DNA of 64,000 nt from Bradyrhizobium sp. CB1015 (GCF_025200925.1 NZ_CP104174.1:2170001-2234000); one strand, 5' to 3'. Shown: positions 28,323 to 37,757, numbered from the stretch's first letter. A program made the numbers and translations. The notes: generated by a model not told the origin, from the sequence alone.

Positions 28323-28946
28323 TTAGCTCCCCCTGCGGGACGCGATGTAGCGTCCGACCATTTCGTCGATCTTGGCCGCGATGGCGCCGCGCTCCAGCAC
28401 GACGCCGCCATCGGCCCATTCGATCCGGCAGTCGCCGGTGGCAATTTCCGGCTCGGCCAGGATCACCAGCCGGCCCTCGAAGCCGCTCTGCTTGGCGAGC
28501 CGCTCGATCTTCTCGCGCGCGCTGTCGTAGAGCGCATCGTTGATGCGGACGACGAGATGTGGCGTTGCGACCAGATGCGAGAAGCAGTCCTTGACCAGCG
28601 CGATGACCTCGCCGAGCGGCTCGGCGGCGACGAGGTCGGCACACAGCTTGCGCGCCACCGCGACCGCGACCTCGACTGCCTCGGTCTCCATCCTGGTCTC
28701 GATGTTGCCGATGCCGGCGGCGACGCCGCGGATGGCGATGTTGATCTCTTCCATCGCGAGCGCGACGCGGCGGTCGCTCTCGGCCTTGGCCTCGCGCTGG
28801 CCGGCGGCAAAGCCGTCCTGATAGGCGCGCGCCTCGGCTTCCGCGACCTTCTGCGCGATCTCGGCCGCGGTCGCGGCCTTCTCGCGCGTCGAGCGTTCGG
28901 GCGCCGCGAAGTCGGTATCGAACAGGAATTTTGCCGGAGCGGCCAT
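28323..28946 (-). CDS. fliH: Flagellar assembly protein FliH (FlbE)
   Basis: A 207-residue FliH/FlbE-type protein. The N-terminus has an Ala/Glu-rich helix with QDGFAAGQREAKAESDRRVA. The C-terminal part ends in the FliH-like segment LVILAEPEIATGDCRIEWAD followed by GGVVLERGAIAAKID. It is the stator and negative regulator of the export ATPase FliI and links it to the C-ring. Its ATG overlaps the fliG stop (TGATG). Confidence 0.88.
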   Translation of the reverse strand: MAAPAKFLFDTDFAAPERSTREKAATAAEIAQKVAEAEARAYQDGFAAGQREAKAESDRRVALAMEEINIAIRGVAAGIGNIETRMETEAVEVAVAVARKLCADLVAAEPLGEVIALVKDCFSHLVATPHLVVRINDALYDSAREKIERLAKQSGFEGRLVILAEPEIATGDCRIEWADGGVVLERGAIAAKIDEMVGRYIASRRGS

Positions 28947-30040
28947 CAGTACACCAGCTCGTCGTCGGCGCGGTTCTTGGTCAGCATGATCTCGCCCTTG
29001 GCGGCGAGGTCCTTGGCGAGATTGACCAGCAGCGCTTGGGCCTCGTCGACGTCGCGCAGGCGCACGGGGCCCATCGCCGCCATGTCGTCCTGGAGCATCT
29101 TGGCCGCTCGCGAGGACATGTTGCCGAAGAAGAAGTTGCGGACGTCCTCGTTGGCGCTCTTGAGCGCGACGCCGAGCTTGTCCTTGTCGACGTTGCGCAT
29201 CAAGGTCTGGGCGGAGCCGGAATCGAGCTTCACCAGGTCGTCGAAGGTGAACATCAGAGCCTTGATGCGCTCGGCGGATTCGCGGTTGTCCTCTTCCAGC
29301 GAGGTGATGAAGCGGGTTTCGGTCTGGCGGTCGAAATTGTTGAAGATTTCCGCCATCACCTCGTGGGCGTCGCGGCGGCGGGTCTGTGACAGGTTGGACA
29401 TGAACTCGGTGCGCAGCGTCTTCTCAACGCTCTCGATCACCTCCTTCTGCACCGCCTCCATCTTCAGCATGCGGTTGATGACGTCGAGCGCGAGCTCCTC
29501 GGGCAGGATGGCGAGCACCCGGGCGGCATGCTCCGGCTTCAGCTTCGACAGCACCACGGCGATGGTCTGCGGATATTCGTTCTTGAGATAGTTGGCGAGG
29601 ACCTCTTCCTGCACGTTGGAGAGCTTCTCCCACATGTTGCGCCCGGCGGGACCGCGGATCTCGTCCATGATGCCGTTGACGCGTTCCGGCGGCAGGTATT
29701 GCTGGAGCAGCCGCTCGGTGGCGTCGAAATTGCCCATCAGCGCGCCCGAGGCCGACATGCGCGAGACGAATTCGAGCAGCATGTCCTCGACGGTGTCGAC
29801 CTCGACGGTGCCGAGCGTCGACATCTCCAGCGAGAGCTGGCGCACCTCGTCGTCGTCGAGCAGGCTCCAGATCTTGCCGCCATATTGCTCGCCGAGCGCC
29901 AGCATCAGGATCGCGGCACGCCTCGGCCCCGTCAGGCCATCGGTCTTGGGGCCGCCCGCACGGCTGCCGGCGCGCTGACCGAGCGTGGAGATCACGCTGG
30001 TGATGTCGTTGGAGTTGGCGTTTTGCAAGGAGGCGGCCAT
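28946..30040 (-). CDS. fliG: Flagellar motor switch protein FliG
   Basis: A 364-residue switch protein. The N-terminal domain starts after a disordered 30-residue leader ([20 protein letters not shown]), the middle domain has the [20 protein letters not shown] motif, and the C-terminal torque domain includes [20 protein letters not shown] and [20 protein letters not shown] with the conserved charged residues. It connects FliF to FliM/FliN and interacts with MotA. Confidence 0.95.
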   Translation of the reverse strand: MAASLQNANSNDITSVISTLGQRAGSRAGGPKTDGLTGPRRAAILMLALGEQYGGKIWSLLDDDEVRQLSLEMSTLGTVEVDTVEDMLLEFVSRMSASGALMGNFDATERLLQQYLPPERVNGIMDEIRGPAGRNMWEKLSNVQEEVLANYLKNEYPQTIAVVLSKLKPEHAARVLAILPEELALDVINRMLKMEAVQKEVIESVEKTLRTEFMSNLSQTRRRDAHEVMAEIFNNFDRQTETRFITSLEEDNRESAERIKALMFTFDDLVKLDSGSAQTLMRNVDKDKLGVALKSANEDVRNFFFGNMSSRAAKMLQDDMAAMGPVRLRDVDEAQALLVNLAKDLAAKGEIMLTKNRADDELVY

Positions 30041-30072
30041 GTCAGATCACTTCTTGATGCACTTGGCTTGGG

Positions 30073-31683
30073 TTATTTCGCCGGCTCAGTCAGCCACTGG
30101 CGGATGATTGCGACGGTTTCGTTGGGATTGCGTTCGGCGAGCTCGCCGACGCGGTGAACGGACTGGGCGTGGACCTGGCCCTGAATGGTGGCGACATCGA
30201 TGGCGCTGGCGGCGCCGCTCGGCAGCAGCGGCTGGCCGGACGGCGCGGCCTCTTCCGAAGCGGCGGGGCCCGTCAGCACGCCGGAGATGGCGGCGGCGAC
30301 CTCGTCGGAGGCGAGAATGCGCTTGACCAGCGGGCGGATCACCAGGAACAGCACGACGAGGCCGAGCAGCATCATCACGCCGAGCTCGACGAAGTACATG
30401 ACGTCGTCCTTGGTGAACTGCAGCATGCCGAGGAAGCCGCCGGGCTCGCCGATCGGGGCGGTGGAGGGCGCGTCGGCGAAGCGCAAATTGACGACCTCGA
30501 CCTGGTCGCCACGCTTCTGGTCGAAGCCGATCGCCGAGCGCACCAGGGTGGCGATGCGGTCGAGCTGCTCCTTGGTGCGGTCCTGGTAGGCGAGCTCGCC
30601 CTTGTCGTTCTTGGTGTAGATGCCGTCGACCAGCACCGCGACCGAGATGCGGTTGACGCGGCCGGCCTCAGTCACCTCGGTCTTGGTGGTGCGGGAGATC
30701 TCGTAATTGTTGGTCTCTTCGGTCTTCTTGCTCTGGTCCTTGGCCGCGACGCCGTTGTTCTGCTGGTTGCCCGGCAGCTCGTTGTTGACGGTGACCTGGC
30801 CGTTGTTGTCGGCGGTCATGCTCTGCTCTTCGCGGGTCTGGCTCGAGCGCAACACGCGGCCTTCAGGGTCGAACTTGTCCGAGGTCTGGGTGACCTTGTT
30901 GAAGTCGAAATCGGCGGAGAGCTGTACGCGGGCGCGGCCCGAGCCGACCACGGAGGAGACGATGTCCTCGACCTGCTTGCGCATCCGCTTCTCGAAGGAG
31001 ATGCGGCGCTCGTCGCCGACGGCCTGCTCCGGATCGGTCGCCGCGCCGTCGGCGAGCAGTTGACCGGCCTCGTCGACGATCGAGACCCGCTGCGGCTTCA
31101 GCCCGTTGACGGCGGAGGCGACGAGGTGGCGGATGGCGCGGATCTGCTGGGCTTCCAGCGAGCCGCGGACGCGCACCACGATCGAGGCCGACGGCTCCGG
31201 CGCCTCGCGCGCGAACAGCGGCCGCTCGGGCAGCACCAGGTGGACGCGGGCGGCCTGGATGCGGTCGATGGCGCGGATGGTGCGGGCGAGCTCGCCCTCG
31301 AGCGCGCGCAGATGATTGATGTTCTGGACGAAGGAGGTGGTGCCGAGCGCGTCCGACTTGTCGAACACCTCGTAGCCGACGCCGCCGCCCTTGGGCAGGC
31401 CGCCCTCGGCGAGCTTCATCCGCAGCCGCGTGACCTTGTCCTTGGGCACCATGATGATGGAGCCCTCGTTGCGGATCTCGAACTGAATGCCCTGGCGTTC
31501 CAGGTCCTTGATGATGCTGGAGGAATCTTCGACCGACAGGTCCGTGAACAGCGTCGTCATCTGCGGCGTGGTGACGCGCATGATGACGAAGGCGAAGAAG
31601 CCGATGAGCGCGGCGGTGACCGCGATCATCGCCCCGAACCGGGCGGCACCGATACTCTTCAGAAAGTCCGCAAGCCCTTGCAA
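30073..31683 (-). CDS. fliF: Flagellar MS-ring protein FliF
   Basis: A 536-residue membrane ring protein. A first transmembrane helix is near residue 20 (FGAMIAVTAALIGFFAFVIM). A periplasmic YscJ-like domain follows (GIQFEIRNEGSIIMVPKDKV, SFVQNINHLRALEGELARTI), then FliF domain 2 and the second helix near 440 (VMYFVELGVMMLLGLVVLFL). The C-terminal tail for FliG binding ends REWLTEP-like. I chose a TTG at 31683 with GGGG upstream because it gives MQGLADFLKS, the usual start; a GTG ten codons earlier (31713) lacks a ribosome site. First gene of the fliF-G-H-N-flbD operon. Confidence 0.93.
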   Translation of the reverse strand: MQGLADFLKSIGAARFGAMIAVTAALIGFFAFVIMRVTTPQMTTLFTDLSVEDSSSIIKDLERQGIQFEIRNEGSIIMVPKDKVTRLRMKLAEGGLPKGGGVGYEVFDKSDALGTTSFVQNINHLRALEGELARTIRAIDRIQAARVHLVLPERPLFAREAPEPSASIVVRVRGSLEAQQIRAIRHLVASAVNGLKPQRVSIVDEAGQLLADGAATDPEQAVGDERRISFEKRMRKQVEDIVSSVVGSGRARVQLSADFDFNKVTQTSDKFDPEGRVLRSSQTREEQSMTADNNGQVTVNNELPGNQQNNGVAAKDQSKKTEETNNYEISRTTKTEVTEAGRVNRISVAVLVDGIYTKNDKGELAYQDRTKEQLDRIATLVRSAIGFDQKRGDQVEVVNLRFADAPSTAPIGEPGGFLGMLQFTKDDVMYFVELGVMMLLGLVVLFLVIRPLVKRILASDEVAAAISGVLTGPAASEEAAPSGQPLLPSGAASAIDVATIQGQVHAQSVHRVGELAERNPNETVAIIRQWLTEPAK

Positions 31684-31762
31684 GCAACCGCCCCACAGCT
31701 CCGGCCGCTTCACTGGAAAGGCCGACTGGGCAATTATTGCCTAGGTGATGGTTTCGATATGG

Positions 31763-31776
31763 TTAACGGAGGTTAA
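31763..31776 (-). promoter_or_regulatory. CtrA-like box upstream of fliF
   Basis: Two TTAA half-sites with six bases between them (TTAACGGAGGTTAA) 80-93 bp before the fliF start. The CtrA consensus is TTAA-N7-TTAAC, so the spacing is one short. In Caulobacter the fliF operon is under CtrA control. A separate 13-bp palindrome GGCAATTATTGCC lies at 31729-31741. Confidence 0.4.
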
Positions 31777-31803
31777 GAGGTCGGACAAAAGTGCATCATG
31801 AAA

Positions 31804-31834
31804 AAAATCGGCCTCGCAAAGCGGGGCCGATTTT
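31804..31834 (-). terminator. Rho-independent terminator after the SciP gene
   Basis: A 10-bp perfect stem AAAATCGGCC / GGCCGATTTT around an 11-base loop, with a run of seven T on the minus strand right after it. It is oriented to stop transcripts of the SciP-family gene, 29 bp beyond its stop codon, and insulates fliF from it. Confidence 0.88.
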
Positions 31835-31862
31835 CGTCAAAGACCGCAGATTTCCGGATCGC

Positions 31863-32138
31863 CTACTGGCGATATTGCTGGATGCGGGTGGTGCGAAGAC
31901 CCGCCAGACCGTGCTGGTCGATGGAAAACTGCCAGGAGAGGAATTCGTCGACCGTCAGGGTATAACGGCTGCAGGCCTCCTCAAGGGAGAGAAGTCCACC
32001 ACGAACGGCGGCGACGACTTCGGCCTTGCGGCGGATGACCCAGCGTTTGGTGCCGGGTGCAGGCAGATCCGCGATCGTCAACGGACTGCCGTCCGGCCCG
32101 ATGACGTATTTCACCCTCGGGCGATGGGGTTCTGTCAT
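31863..32138 (-). CDS. sciP: SciP-family (DUF1153) CtrA inhibitor
   Basis: A 91-residue protein with the DUF1153 signature VKYVIGPDGSPLTIADLPAP, TKRWVIRRKAEVVAAVRGGL and LTVDEFLSWQFSIDQHGLAG. It carries an HTH in the middle. In Caulobacter SciP binds CtrA and blocks its transcriptional activation after replication starts. The chosen start (32138) gives the standard length; an upstream Met adds seven residues. It stands directly upstream of fliF, with a terminator between, and has a CtrA-like box in its own promoter. Confidence 0.88.
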   Translation of the reverse strand: MTEPHRPRVKYVIGPDGSPLTIADLPAPGTKRWVIRRKAEVVAAVRGGLLSLEEACSRYTLTVDEFLSWQFSIDQHGLAGLRTTRIQQYRQ

Positions 32139-32195
32139 GGCGTACTCACAAACTCTCAACCACTGAACTCACGCCGTAACCGTAACCCCGGCGGC

Positions 32196-32210
32196 TTAAA
32201 AATCCGCTAA
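32196..32210 (-). promoter_or_regulatory. CtrA-like box upstream of sciP
   Basis: On the minus strand TTAGCGGATTTTTAA reads TTAG-N7-TTAA, one mismatch from the CtrA consensus and with the exact seven-base spacing, 58 bp before the sciP start. In Caulobacter sciP is activated by CtrA. Confidence 0.55.
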
Positions 32211-32363
32211 GCCTAAGGCTTCAATACAATTCTCGTTGAAACTTGCGGGAACGCGGCCGGCTCTGCGGGCGGCAGACGCAATTTCGGCCGGCTGAGCGGT
32301 GCAGAAGGTAAATACTTTACTAACGAAAGGGGTCCGAGCGCGGGCGTTGCGAAGCCCTCAACT

Positions 32364-32532
32364 GTCATCCCGGGGCGCGCCAACGGGTCCGCGCGAAGCG
32401 CGGCCCGATGACAGGCTCCGCGCGAGCCCGGGATCCATAACCCCAGGGAGTAGTTTGACGATGACTCGGGGTTACGACTTCACGCGCAAATGACTTCTGG
32501 GGTTATGGATCCCCGCCTTCGCGGGGATGACA
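32364..32532. repeat. Dispersed palindromic repeats downstream of flgD
   Basis: Two related segments, 32364-32450 (GTCATCCCGGGGCGCGCC ... GGATCCATAACCCC) and 32499-32532 (GGGGTTATGGATCCCCGCC ... GGGGATGACA), share inverted ends (GGATCCATAACCCC / GGGGTTATGGATCC) and form one large composite hairpin. It lies between the sciP promoter and the 3' end of flgD. The rest of 32220-32363 shows no gene. Confidence 0.7.
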
Positions 32533-32557
32533 CTGAACGTGGGGCTCCTGTCCGGCC

Positions 32558-33265
32558 TCAATTACTGCTCGTCGCAATAATACTCTTCACCTGGCTCAGC
32601 GTGTAGCTGGCGCCGTCGATGGTGAGCAGCGGCGGCGACTGGGTCAGATCGACCGACGACACCACGCCCTGCACCTGTGCGGCGATGCCGACATTGTTGT
32701 TCGCGACGTCCTTGCCCGTGGCCGAGATCGTGTACTTGCCGTCGGGCCATTGCGTGCCGTCATTGCCCATTCCGTTCCAGGTGAAGGGGATGTCGGTGCC
32801 GGCGGCGGCGGTATATTTGCCGGTGAACACGGTCTGGCCGCTCGAATTGGAGACGGTGATGTCAACTGTCGAGTCGGTCGGCACGTTGAGATGCCAGGTG
32901 GCCGACGAGTTCTTCATGGTCGCCGTCGAGCCGTCGACCAGCGCGGTCTTGCCGACGAAGCCCAGCGCCTGGGTCGCCTGCGTGGTCTGCTGCAGGGTGA
33001 CGAGCTGGGCCAGCGATTCGTTGGTCTTGAGCTGCTGCTCGACGCCGGCGAACTGCACCAGCTGCTGGGTGAACTGGTTGGTGTCGAGCGGATCGAGCGG
33101 GTTCTGGTTCTGCAACTGGGTCGTCAGCAGGGTCAGGAAGGTCTGGAAATTGCCGGCGAGCGTCGACCCCGTGCTCGAGCTCATCGACGAACTCGACGAG
33201 GATTTCGGAAGGTCGGTCGTTCCGGAGACGACCGCGGGCGCAGTGGCGGCATTCGTGGTGGTCAT
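32558..33265 (-). CDS. flgD: Flagellar hook assembly scaffold FlgD
   Basis: A 235-residue hook-capping protein. The N-terminal signature is FLTLLTTQLQNQNPLDPLDT followed by NQFTQQLVQFAGVEQQLKTN. The C-terminal FlgD Ig-like/tudor domain contains ATWHLNVPTDSTVDITVSNS and FTWNGMGNDGTQWPDGKYTI. It caps the growing hook so FlgE can polymerise. The start ATG at 33265 has GGAG about ten bases upstream. It follows fliK by 13 bp. Confidence 0.94.
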   Translation of the reverse strand: MTTTNAATAPAVVSGTTDLPKSSSSSSMSSSTGSTLAGNFQTFLTLLTTQLQNQNPLDPLDTNQFTQQLVQFAGVEQQLKTNESLAQLVTLQQTTQATQALGFVGKTALVDGSTATMKNSSATWHLNVPTDSTVDITVSNSSGQTVFTGKYTAAAGTDIPFTWNGMGNDGTQWPDGKYTISATGKDVANNNVGIAAQVQGVVSSVDLTQSPPLLTIDGASYTLSQVKSIIATSSN

Positions 33266-33278
33266 TGTCGAATACTCC

Positions 33279-34880
33279 TCACACTCTGATATCGACGCCG
33301 CTGCTCGATCCGAGCATGCGGCCATAGCCGCGCCCGATGGGCGCTGCGGGAACGCCGTCGTCCTCGCTGATGATCAGCCGGCGGGCATTGCCGCCATTGT
33401 CGTTGTTCTGGCCGGAGTGCTGGCCCGATGAATTCTGGTCGCGCAGGCTGAAGGACAGACCGTTGCTGCCGGTCTTGAAGCCGGCATCGTCGAGCGCACG
33501 CTGCAATTGCGGCGCGTCCTGGCGCAGCATCTGCAGCGTCTCCGGCTTCTCCACGGTGAGATGCGAGGTGACGTTGCCGGCGCGGTCGACGTTGATGCGC
33601 ACGTCGATGCGGCCGAGCTCGGCCGGATCGAGGCTGATGTCGAACCGCGATTTGCCGGCGCGAATGGCGGCCGCGATCTCGATCGGGATGCCGCTGATCG
33701 GCACCGCCGCATTGTGGGTCGCCGCGGTCGCGGTGAGCGTCGCGGTCGATGCGGTGGCGGCCGAGGTCGTATTGGTCAGCGGCGCCTGCACGGCGGAGGC
33801 GGCCTGTGCGCTGGTATCCGTCGGAGCGATTGTGGCTTGCGGGCCCGCATGCGCGGGCGCGGCCGGCGTGCCTTGGCTCGGATCGGCGGCGCGGTCGGCG
33901 GGGCCCGCCTTCGCGTCGGTCGCGACGTTATCTGCCTGCGGCTTCAAGCCTTGCGCATGGGCGGCGTTGGCGGCCGCTGCCGGAGCCTGCGCCGAGGCGA
34001 GGTTCGCCTTGCCGGTATCCTGGCCGATATTCGAGACGTCGCCCTTAGCCTGCGCCGTGGCGGCGTCCTTGAACGCGGTTTTTGGCGTGCCCTGGCTGAC
34101 GGCGGCGATCAGCCCGCCACCAGCTTTCGCATCGGTCGAGGTGGTCTCGCTCGTGCCGGCTGCGGCCTCGCCGAGCGTCGCCGTGGTGTCGGCATCGACC
34201 TCGGCGCCTGCGGCCTTTGCGCTCTTGTCGCCGGCGGTGGCGGTCTTGGTGCCGGCGATCTGCGCCGCCGTGGAGGCGCTGGCGGCAAGAGCAGCCGCGG
34301 CGATCGCCAGCGGCGCGGCGGCGGCATCGCCAGCCTGGTCCGCCGCTGCGTTCGGATCGAGCGGGACGACCGGCGCGGCAACGATGATTCCGGGATCGGG
34401 CAGGGCGGTCTGCGTCGCATCCGGCGGAGCGGCGGCAGCCGCATCGACGGCGACCGTGACGACCTCGGTGCCGTCGGTCGTGTCGCTCTCGGTTTCGTCG
34501 GATTTGTCCGCCGATTTGGCCTCCGCCGTCTCGGACTTGTCTTTGACCTTGCTGGCGTCCCTGGCCGGATCGCTGGACGCCTCGCTCCTGTCATTCTCCG
34601 CCGGCGCAGACGGGTCGGTGTCGTCGTTCGCCTTGCTCTGCGAAGACTGGTCCGTGGACGAGGTGTCGCGTGACGGCCGCTCGGGCGCCGGGGAGGACGA
34701 GGTCTGCTCGCTCCGGCGCGGTGCAGTGTCCTGCGCCGGCGCGTTGTTGTTGATGGCCTGCGTGTTGCTGTCGACCAGCGAGCCGAAAGCCTCGCTCGCG
34801 GGCGTGTCCTTGGGGGCTTGCGACCGGGCGGGCTTCTGCTGCGCGCTCTGGATTTGCACGCTTGCCACGACATCTGACAT
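33279..34880 (-). CDS. fliK: Flagellar hook-length control protein FliK
   Basis: A 533-residue, very Ala/Asp/Thr-rich, largely disordered protein with a folded C-terminus. That end holds the Flg_hook domain (FDISLDPAELGRIDVRINVD, LTVEKPETLQMLRQDAPQLQ and DDAGFKTGSNGLSFSLRDQN). FliK measures hook length and switches export specificity. The long low-complexity region is normal for the family. The start at 34880 (MSDVVASVQIQSAQQ) was chosen because upstream codons look non-coding. Confidence 0.9.
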   Translation of the reverse strand: MSDVVASVQIQSAQQKPARSQAPKDTPASEAFGSLVDSNTQAINNNAPAQDTAPRRSEQTSSSPAPERPSRDTSSTDQSSQSKANDDTDPSAPAENDRSEASSDPARDASKVKDKSETAEAKSADKSDETESDTTDGTEVVTVAVDAAAAAPPDATQTALPDPGIIVAAPVVPLDPNAAADQAGDAAAAPLAIAAAALAASASTAAQIAGTKTATAGDKSAKAAGAEVDADTTATLGEAAAGTSETTSTDAKAGGGLIAAVSQGTPKTAFKDAATAQAKGDVSNIGQDTGKANLASAQAPAAAANAAHAQGLKPQADNVATDAKAGPADRAADPSQGTPAAPAHAGPQATIAPTDTSAQAASAVQAPLTNTTSAATASTATLTATAATHNAAVPISGIPIEIAAAIRAGKSRFDISLDPAELGRIDVRINVDRAGNVTSHLTVEKPETLQMLRQDAPQLQRALDDAGFKTGSNGLSFSLRDQNSSGQHSGQNNDNGGNARRLIISEDDGVPAAPIGRGYGRMLGSSSGVDIRV

Positions 34881-35243
34881 CCGACCGACCACAGGCAACC
34901 CCTTGCAGGCAACTTCGGACCAGAGGGAGCAAGGAGCGGGCCAGCCGCCGGAGTTGGGTATTTCGTTAATAAAATCAATGCTTTGATGATGTGGACCCAT
35001 TGCCGGGCACCCGGCCGCGACCCCGCCATTTCTGCCGCCCCGGCAAGAATTGCCCTAAGCGGGGGGCCCGCGTGATTGCTTCACCGGAATGCCGCCTATA
35101 TTAAAGAGGTTACTCTCAGCCGCTTTCGACTTGGGCAGTCGTGCTCTTCGGGAACCAGGGTTCCGGGGGATCGCCGCTGTCCTCAAGAGAAAGCACAGCA
35201 ATCGCCGATCGCGCTTCGCCGCCGTCACAACGCTTCAGGGCCG

Positions 35244-36425
35244 ATGCTCAACAGTCTGGATCTCGAAGGCCGTCCCGAGGACACCAGGGTCGTCGTCGCC
35301 ATGTCGGGCGGCGTCGATTCCTCGACGACGGCTGCGCTGCTGAAGGCCGAGGGCTACGACGTCGTCGGCATCACGCTGCAGCTCTACGACCATGGCGCGG
35401 CCACCCACCGCAAGGGCGCCTGCTGCGCCGGCCAGGACATCCACGACGCCCGCGACGTCGCGGCCAAGCTCGGCATTCCCCATTACGTGCTCGACTACGA
35501 GGACCGCTTTCGCGAATCCGTCATCGACAATTTCGCCGACTCTTACGCGCTCGGCGAGACGCCGGTGCCCTGCATCGAGTGCAACCGCAGCGTCAAGTTC
35601 CGCGACCTCCTGAAGACCGCCCGCGAGCTCGGCGCCCAGGCGCTCGCCACCGGCCATTACGTCGCCTCGCGCCGCCGGGCCGACGGCTCGCGCGCGCTGG
35701 TCTGCGCCGCCGATGCCGATCGCGACCAGAGCTATTTCCTGTTCGCGACGACGCAGGAACAGCTCGACTTCCTGCGCTTTCCGCTCGGCGACATGACCAA
35801 GCCCGAGACGCGCGAGCTCGCGCGCCGCTTCGGGCTTGCGGTCGCCGACAAGCACGACAGCCAGGACATCTGCTTCGTGCCGACCGGCCGCTATACCGAC
35901 ATCATCACGCGCCTGCGCCCCAATGCGATGGACCCCGGCGACATCGTCGATCTCGAGGGCCGCGTGCTCGGCCGGCACAACGGCATCGCCAATTTCACCG
36001 TCGGCCAGCGCCGCGGCCTCGGCATCGCCTCCGGCTCGCCGCTGTTTGTGGTGCGGCTGGACGCCGCGACCCGCCGCGTCGTGGTCGGCCCGCGCGATGC
36101 GCTGAAGATGCACCGCATCTCCCTGCGCGACGTCAACTGGATCGGCGACGGCGACATCGACCGCGCCATCGGAAGCGGCCTCGAAATGTTCGTGCGCGTG
36201 CGCTCCACCCGCAGCCCCCAACCGGCCTGGCTGCGCGGCAGCAACGGCCGTTACGAGGTCGAGCTCGTCGCGGGCGAAGAGGGCGTCTCGCCGGGACAGG
36301 CCTGCGTGTTCTACGACGCACCATCAGGCCAGGCGCGCGTGCTCGGCGGCGGCTTCATCCAGAGCGCCGCAGCCAAGGTCGGCGCGGGCACATCGCGCCC
36401 GCTCGCGGAAGCCGTGCGCGGCTGA
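35244..36425 (+). CDS. mnmA: tRNA-specific 2-thiouridylase MnmA
   Basis: A 393-residue enzyme that thiolates U34 of tRNA-Lys, Glu and Gln. The PP-loop ATPase motif is [18 protein letters not shown]. The first catalytic cysteine is in [18 protein letters not shown], and the second, reached by the C-terminal motif, is in [16 protein letters not shown]. The barrel domain has [12 protein letters not shown]. The start [15 protein letters not shown] follows a plausible spacing; longer upstream reading lacks similarity. Confidence 0.95.
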   Translation: MLNSLDLEGRPEDTRVVVAMSGGVDSSTTAALLKAEGYDVVGITLQLYDHGAATHRKGACCAGQDIHDARDVAAKLGIPHYVLDYEDRFRESVIDNFADSYALGETPVPCIECNRSVKFRDLLKTARELGAQALATGHYVASRRRADGSRALVCAADADRDQSYFLFATTQEQLDFLRFPLGDMTKPETRELARRFGLAVADKHDSQDICFVPTGRYTDIITRLRPNAMDPGDIVDLEGRVLGRHNGIANFTVGQRRGLGIASGSPLFVVRLDAATRRVVVGPRDALKMHRISLRDVNWIGDGDIDRAIGSGLEMFVRVRSTRSPQPAWLRGSNGRYEVELVAGEEGVSPGQACVFYDAPSGQARVLGGGFIQSAAAKVGAGTSRPLAEAVRG

Positions 36426-36465
36426 GCGTAATGAGATTGAGCCCAAGTCGAGCCGCGGCAAAGCT

Positions 36466-36629
36466 GCGCCCCCTCTCCCGCCTGCGGCAGAGGGCAGGGG
36501 AGAGGGCTCTCTCCACATGCGATATATCGCGAGAGGAAAGAACCCTCACCCGCCACGCTCTTGCGAGCGTGTCGACCTCTCCCGCATCCGCCTTCGCCAA
36601 GGCTTCGGCGGACAAGCGCGGGAGAGGCG
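36466..36629. repeat. Dispersed intergenic repeat region
   Basis: CCCCCTCTCCCGCCTGC..., GGGGAGAGGGC, a central ACGCTC/GAGCGT stem and a final CGGGAGAGG make a mosaic of inverted segments typical of Bradyrhizobium intergenic repeats. Part of it (the CTTCGCCAAGGCTTCGGCGG segment) recurs inverted at about 37899-37930. Confidence 0.65.
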
Positions 36630-36703
36630 CTAGACCGAGCGCGGAGCCGGCATCGATTTCACCAACACGCATCACACACTAGAGACGCGCAAGGGCAGGG
36701 GGC

Positions 36704-37342
36704 ATGGCAGCAGACATCTCGCGGGCCGGGGTCGAGAAGGCCTATGGCCGCTGGGCGCCGGTCTATGATCTCGTGTTCGGCAAGGTGTTCGACGCCGGCC
36801 GGCAGTCGACCATCGCGGAGGCCGACCGCATCGGCGGCCGCATCCTCGACGTCGGCGTCGGCACGGGTCTTTCGCTTTCCGACTACGCGCGCACCACGAA
36901 GGTCTGCGGCGTCGACATCTCCGAGCCGATGCTGCGCAAGGCGCAGGCGCGGGTCCGCGCGCTTCGTCTTTCCAACGTCGAAGTGCTCTCGGTGATGGAT
37001 GCGAAGAACCTCGCCTTTCCCGACGATTTCTTCGACGCGGTGGTGGCGCAATATGTCATCACCGCCGTGCCCGATCCCGAAGGCACGCTCGACGAGTTCG
37101 TGCGCGTGCTCAAGCCGGGCGGCGAGCTGATCCTGGTCAACCACATCGGTGCCGAGAGCGGCCCGCGCAAGCTGTTCGAGCTCGCCTTCGCGCCGATCGC
37201 CCGCCGTCTCGGCTGGCGCCCGGAATTCCCCTGGGTGCGCCTCGTGAACTGGGCCGCCAAGCACGGCGGCGTCGCGCTCACCGAGCGCCGGCCCATGCCG
37301 CCGATGGGCCATTTCTCCCTGATCCGCTACCGCAAATCGTGA
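36704..37342 (+). CDS. pmtA: Phosphatidylethanolamine N-methyltransferase PmtA
   Basis: A 212-residue class I SAM methyltransferase. The N-terminus YGRWAPVYDLVFGKVFDAGR, motif I RILDVGVGTGLSL and DISEPMLRKAQARVRALRLS agree with Rhodobacter-type PmtA. The C-terminal EFPWVRLVNWAAKHGG and PPMGHFSLIRYRKS are also characteristic. It makes phosphatidylcholine by triple methylation of phosphatidylethanolamine at the membrane. It could in principle be a related quinone methyltransferase, but the overall sequence favours PmtA. Confidence 0.8.
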   Translation: MAADISRAGVEKAYGRWAPVYDLVFGKVFDAGRQSTIAEADRIGGRILDVGVGTGLSLSDYARTTKVCGVDISEPMLRKAQARVRALRLSNVEVLSVMDAKNLAFPDDFFDAVVAQYVITAVPDPEGTLDEFVRVLKPGGELILVNHIGAESGPRKLFELAFAPIARRLGWRPEFPWVRLVNWAAKHGGVALTERRPMPPMGHFSLIRYRKS

Positions 37343-37354
37343 TTGCCAGCCGCG

Positions 37355-37380
37355 GGAACAGGGGGCCTCGCGCGCGCGTT
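37355..37380 (+). promoter_or_regulatory. Possible sigma-EcfG promoter before the proline-rich secreted gene
   Basis: GGAAC (37355-37359), 17 bases, CGTT (37377-37380): a full match to the EcfG consensus. The start codon follows only eight bases later and has no ribosome binding site, so the transcript would be nearly leaderless. Could be chance in GC-rich DNA. Confidence 0.35.
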
Positions 37381-37388
37381 TCCTTCCC

Positions 37389-37730
37389 ATGCGCACGACA
37401 AACCTCATTCTTGCGGGCCTCCTGATCGCCGCCTCTGCGCCAGCGATCGCGCAGGCCCCGCCCGCCCCGGCGACGCCGCCGCAAGCGACCGCGCCGCCAT
37501 CCCCGCAACGCGCGGCCAATTGCATACCGCAGGACCGCCCGAACCGCTCGTCGGACGGCACCACCATTGGCCAGTCCCGGGAACCGCTCGGCGACAAGCT
37601 GGCCAAATCCGACGGCGTGCTCTGCCCGCCCTCCGGCATCGACCCCGAGATGCACGCCCCGGCGCCCGACACCGGCGGCAACACCCCGGTGATCCCGCCC
37701 CCGGCAGCCCCGGCGGCGACCCCAATGTGA
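37389..37730 (+). CDS. Small secreted proline-rich protein
   Basis: A 113-residue product with a clear Sec signal peptide (TTNLILAGLLIAASAPAIAQ) followed by a Pro/Ala/Thr-rich linker. It has a central conserved-looking part with two cysteines (NCIPQDRP ... GVLCPPSGIDPEM) and another Pro-rich end. The two cysteines may form a disulfide. No family known to me. No ribosome binding site is seen. Confidence 0.6.
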   Translation: MRTTNLILAGLLIAASAPAIAQAPPAPATPPQATAPPSPQRAANCIPQDRPNRSSDGTTIGQSREPLGDKLAKSDGVLCPPSGIDPEMHAPAPDTGGNTPVIPPPAAPAATPM

Positions 37731-37757
37731 GGCCGAAATAAGGGCCGCTTTCCTTCG

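Noticed and set aside
31684..31800. Sigma-54 promoter (GG-N10-GC) for fliF
   Set aside because: Only AGGCAATAATTGCC is near; the GG to GC spacing is 8, not 10, so it does not fit.
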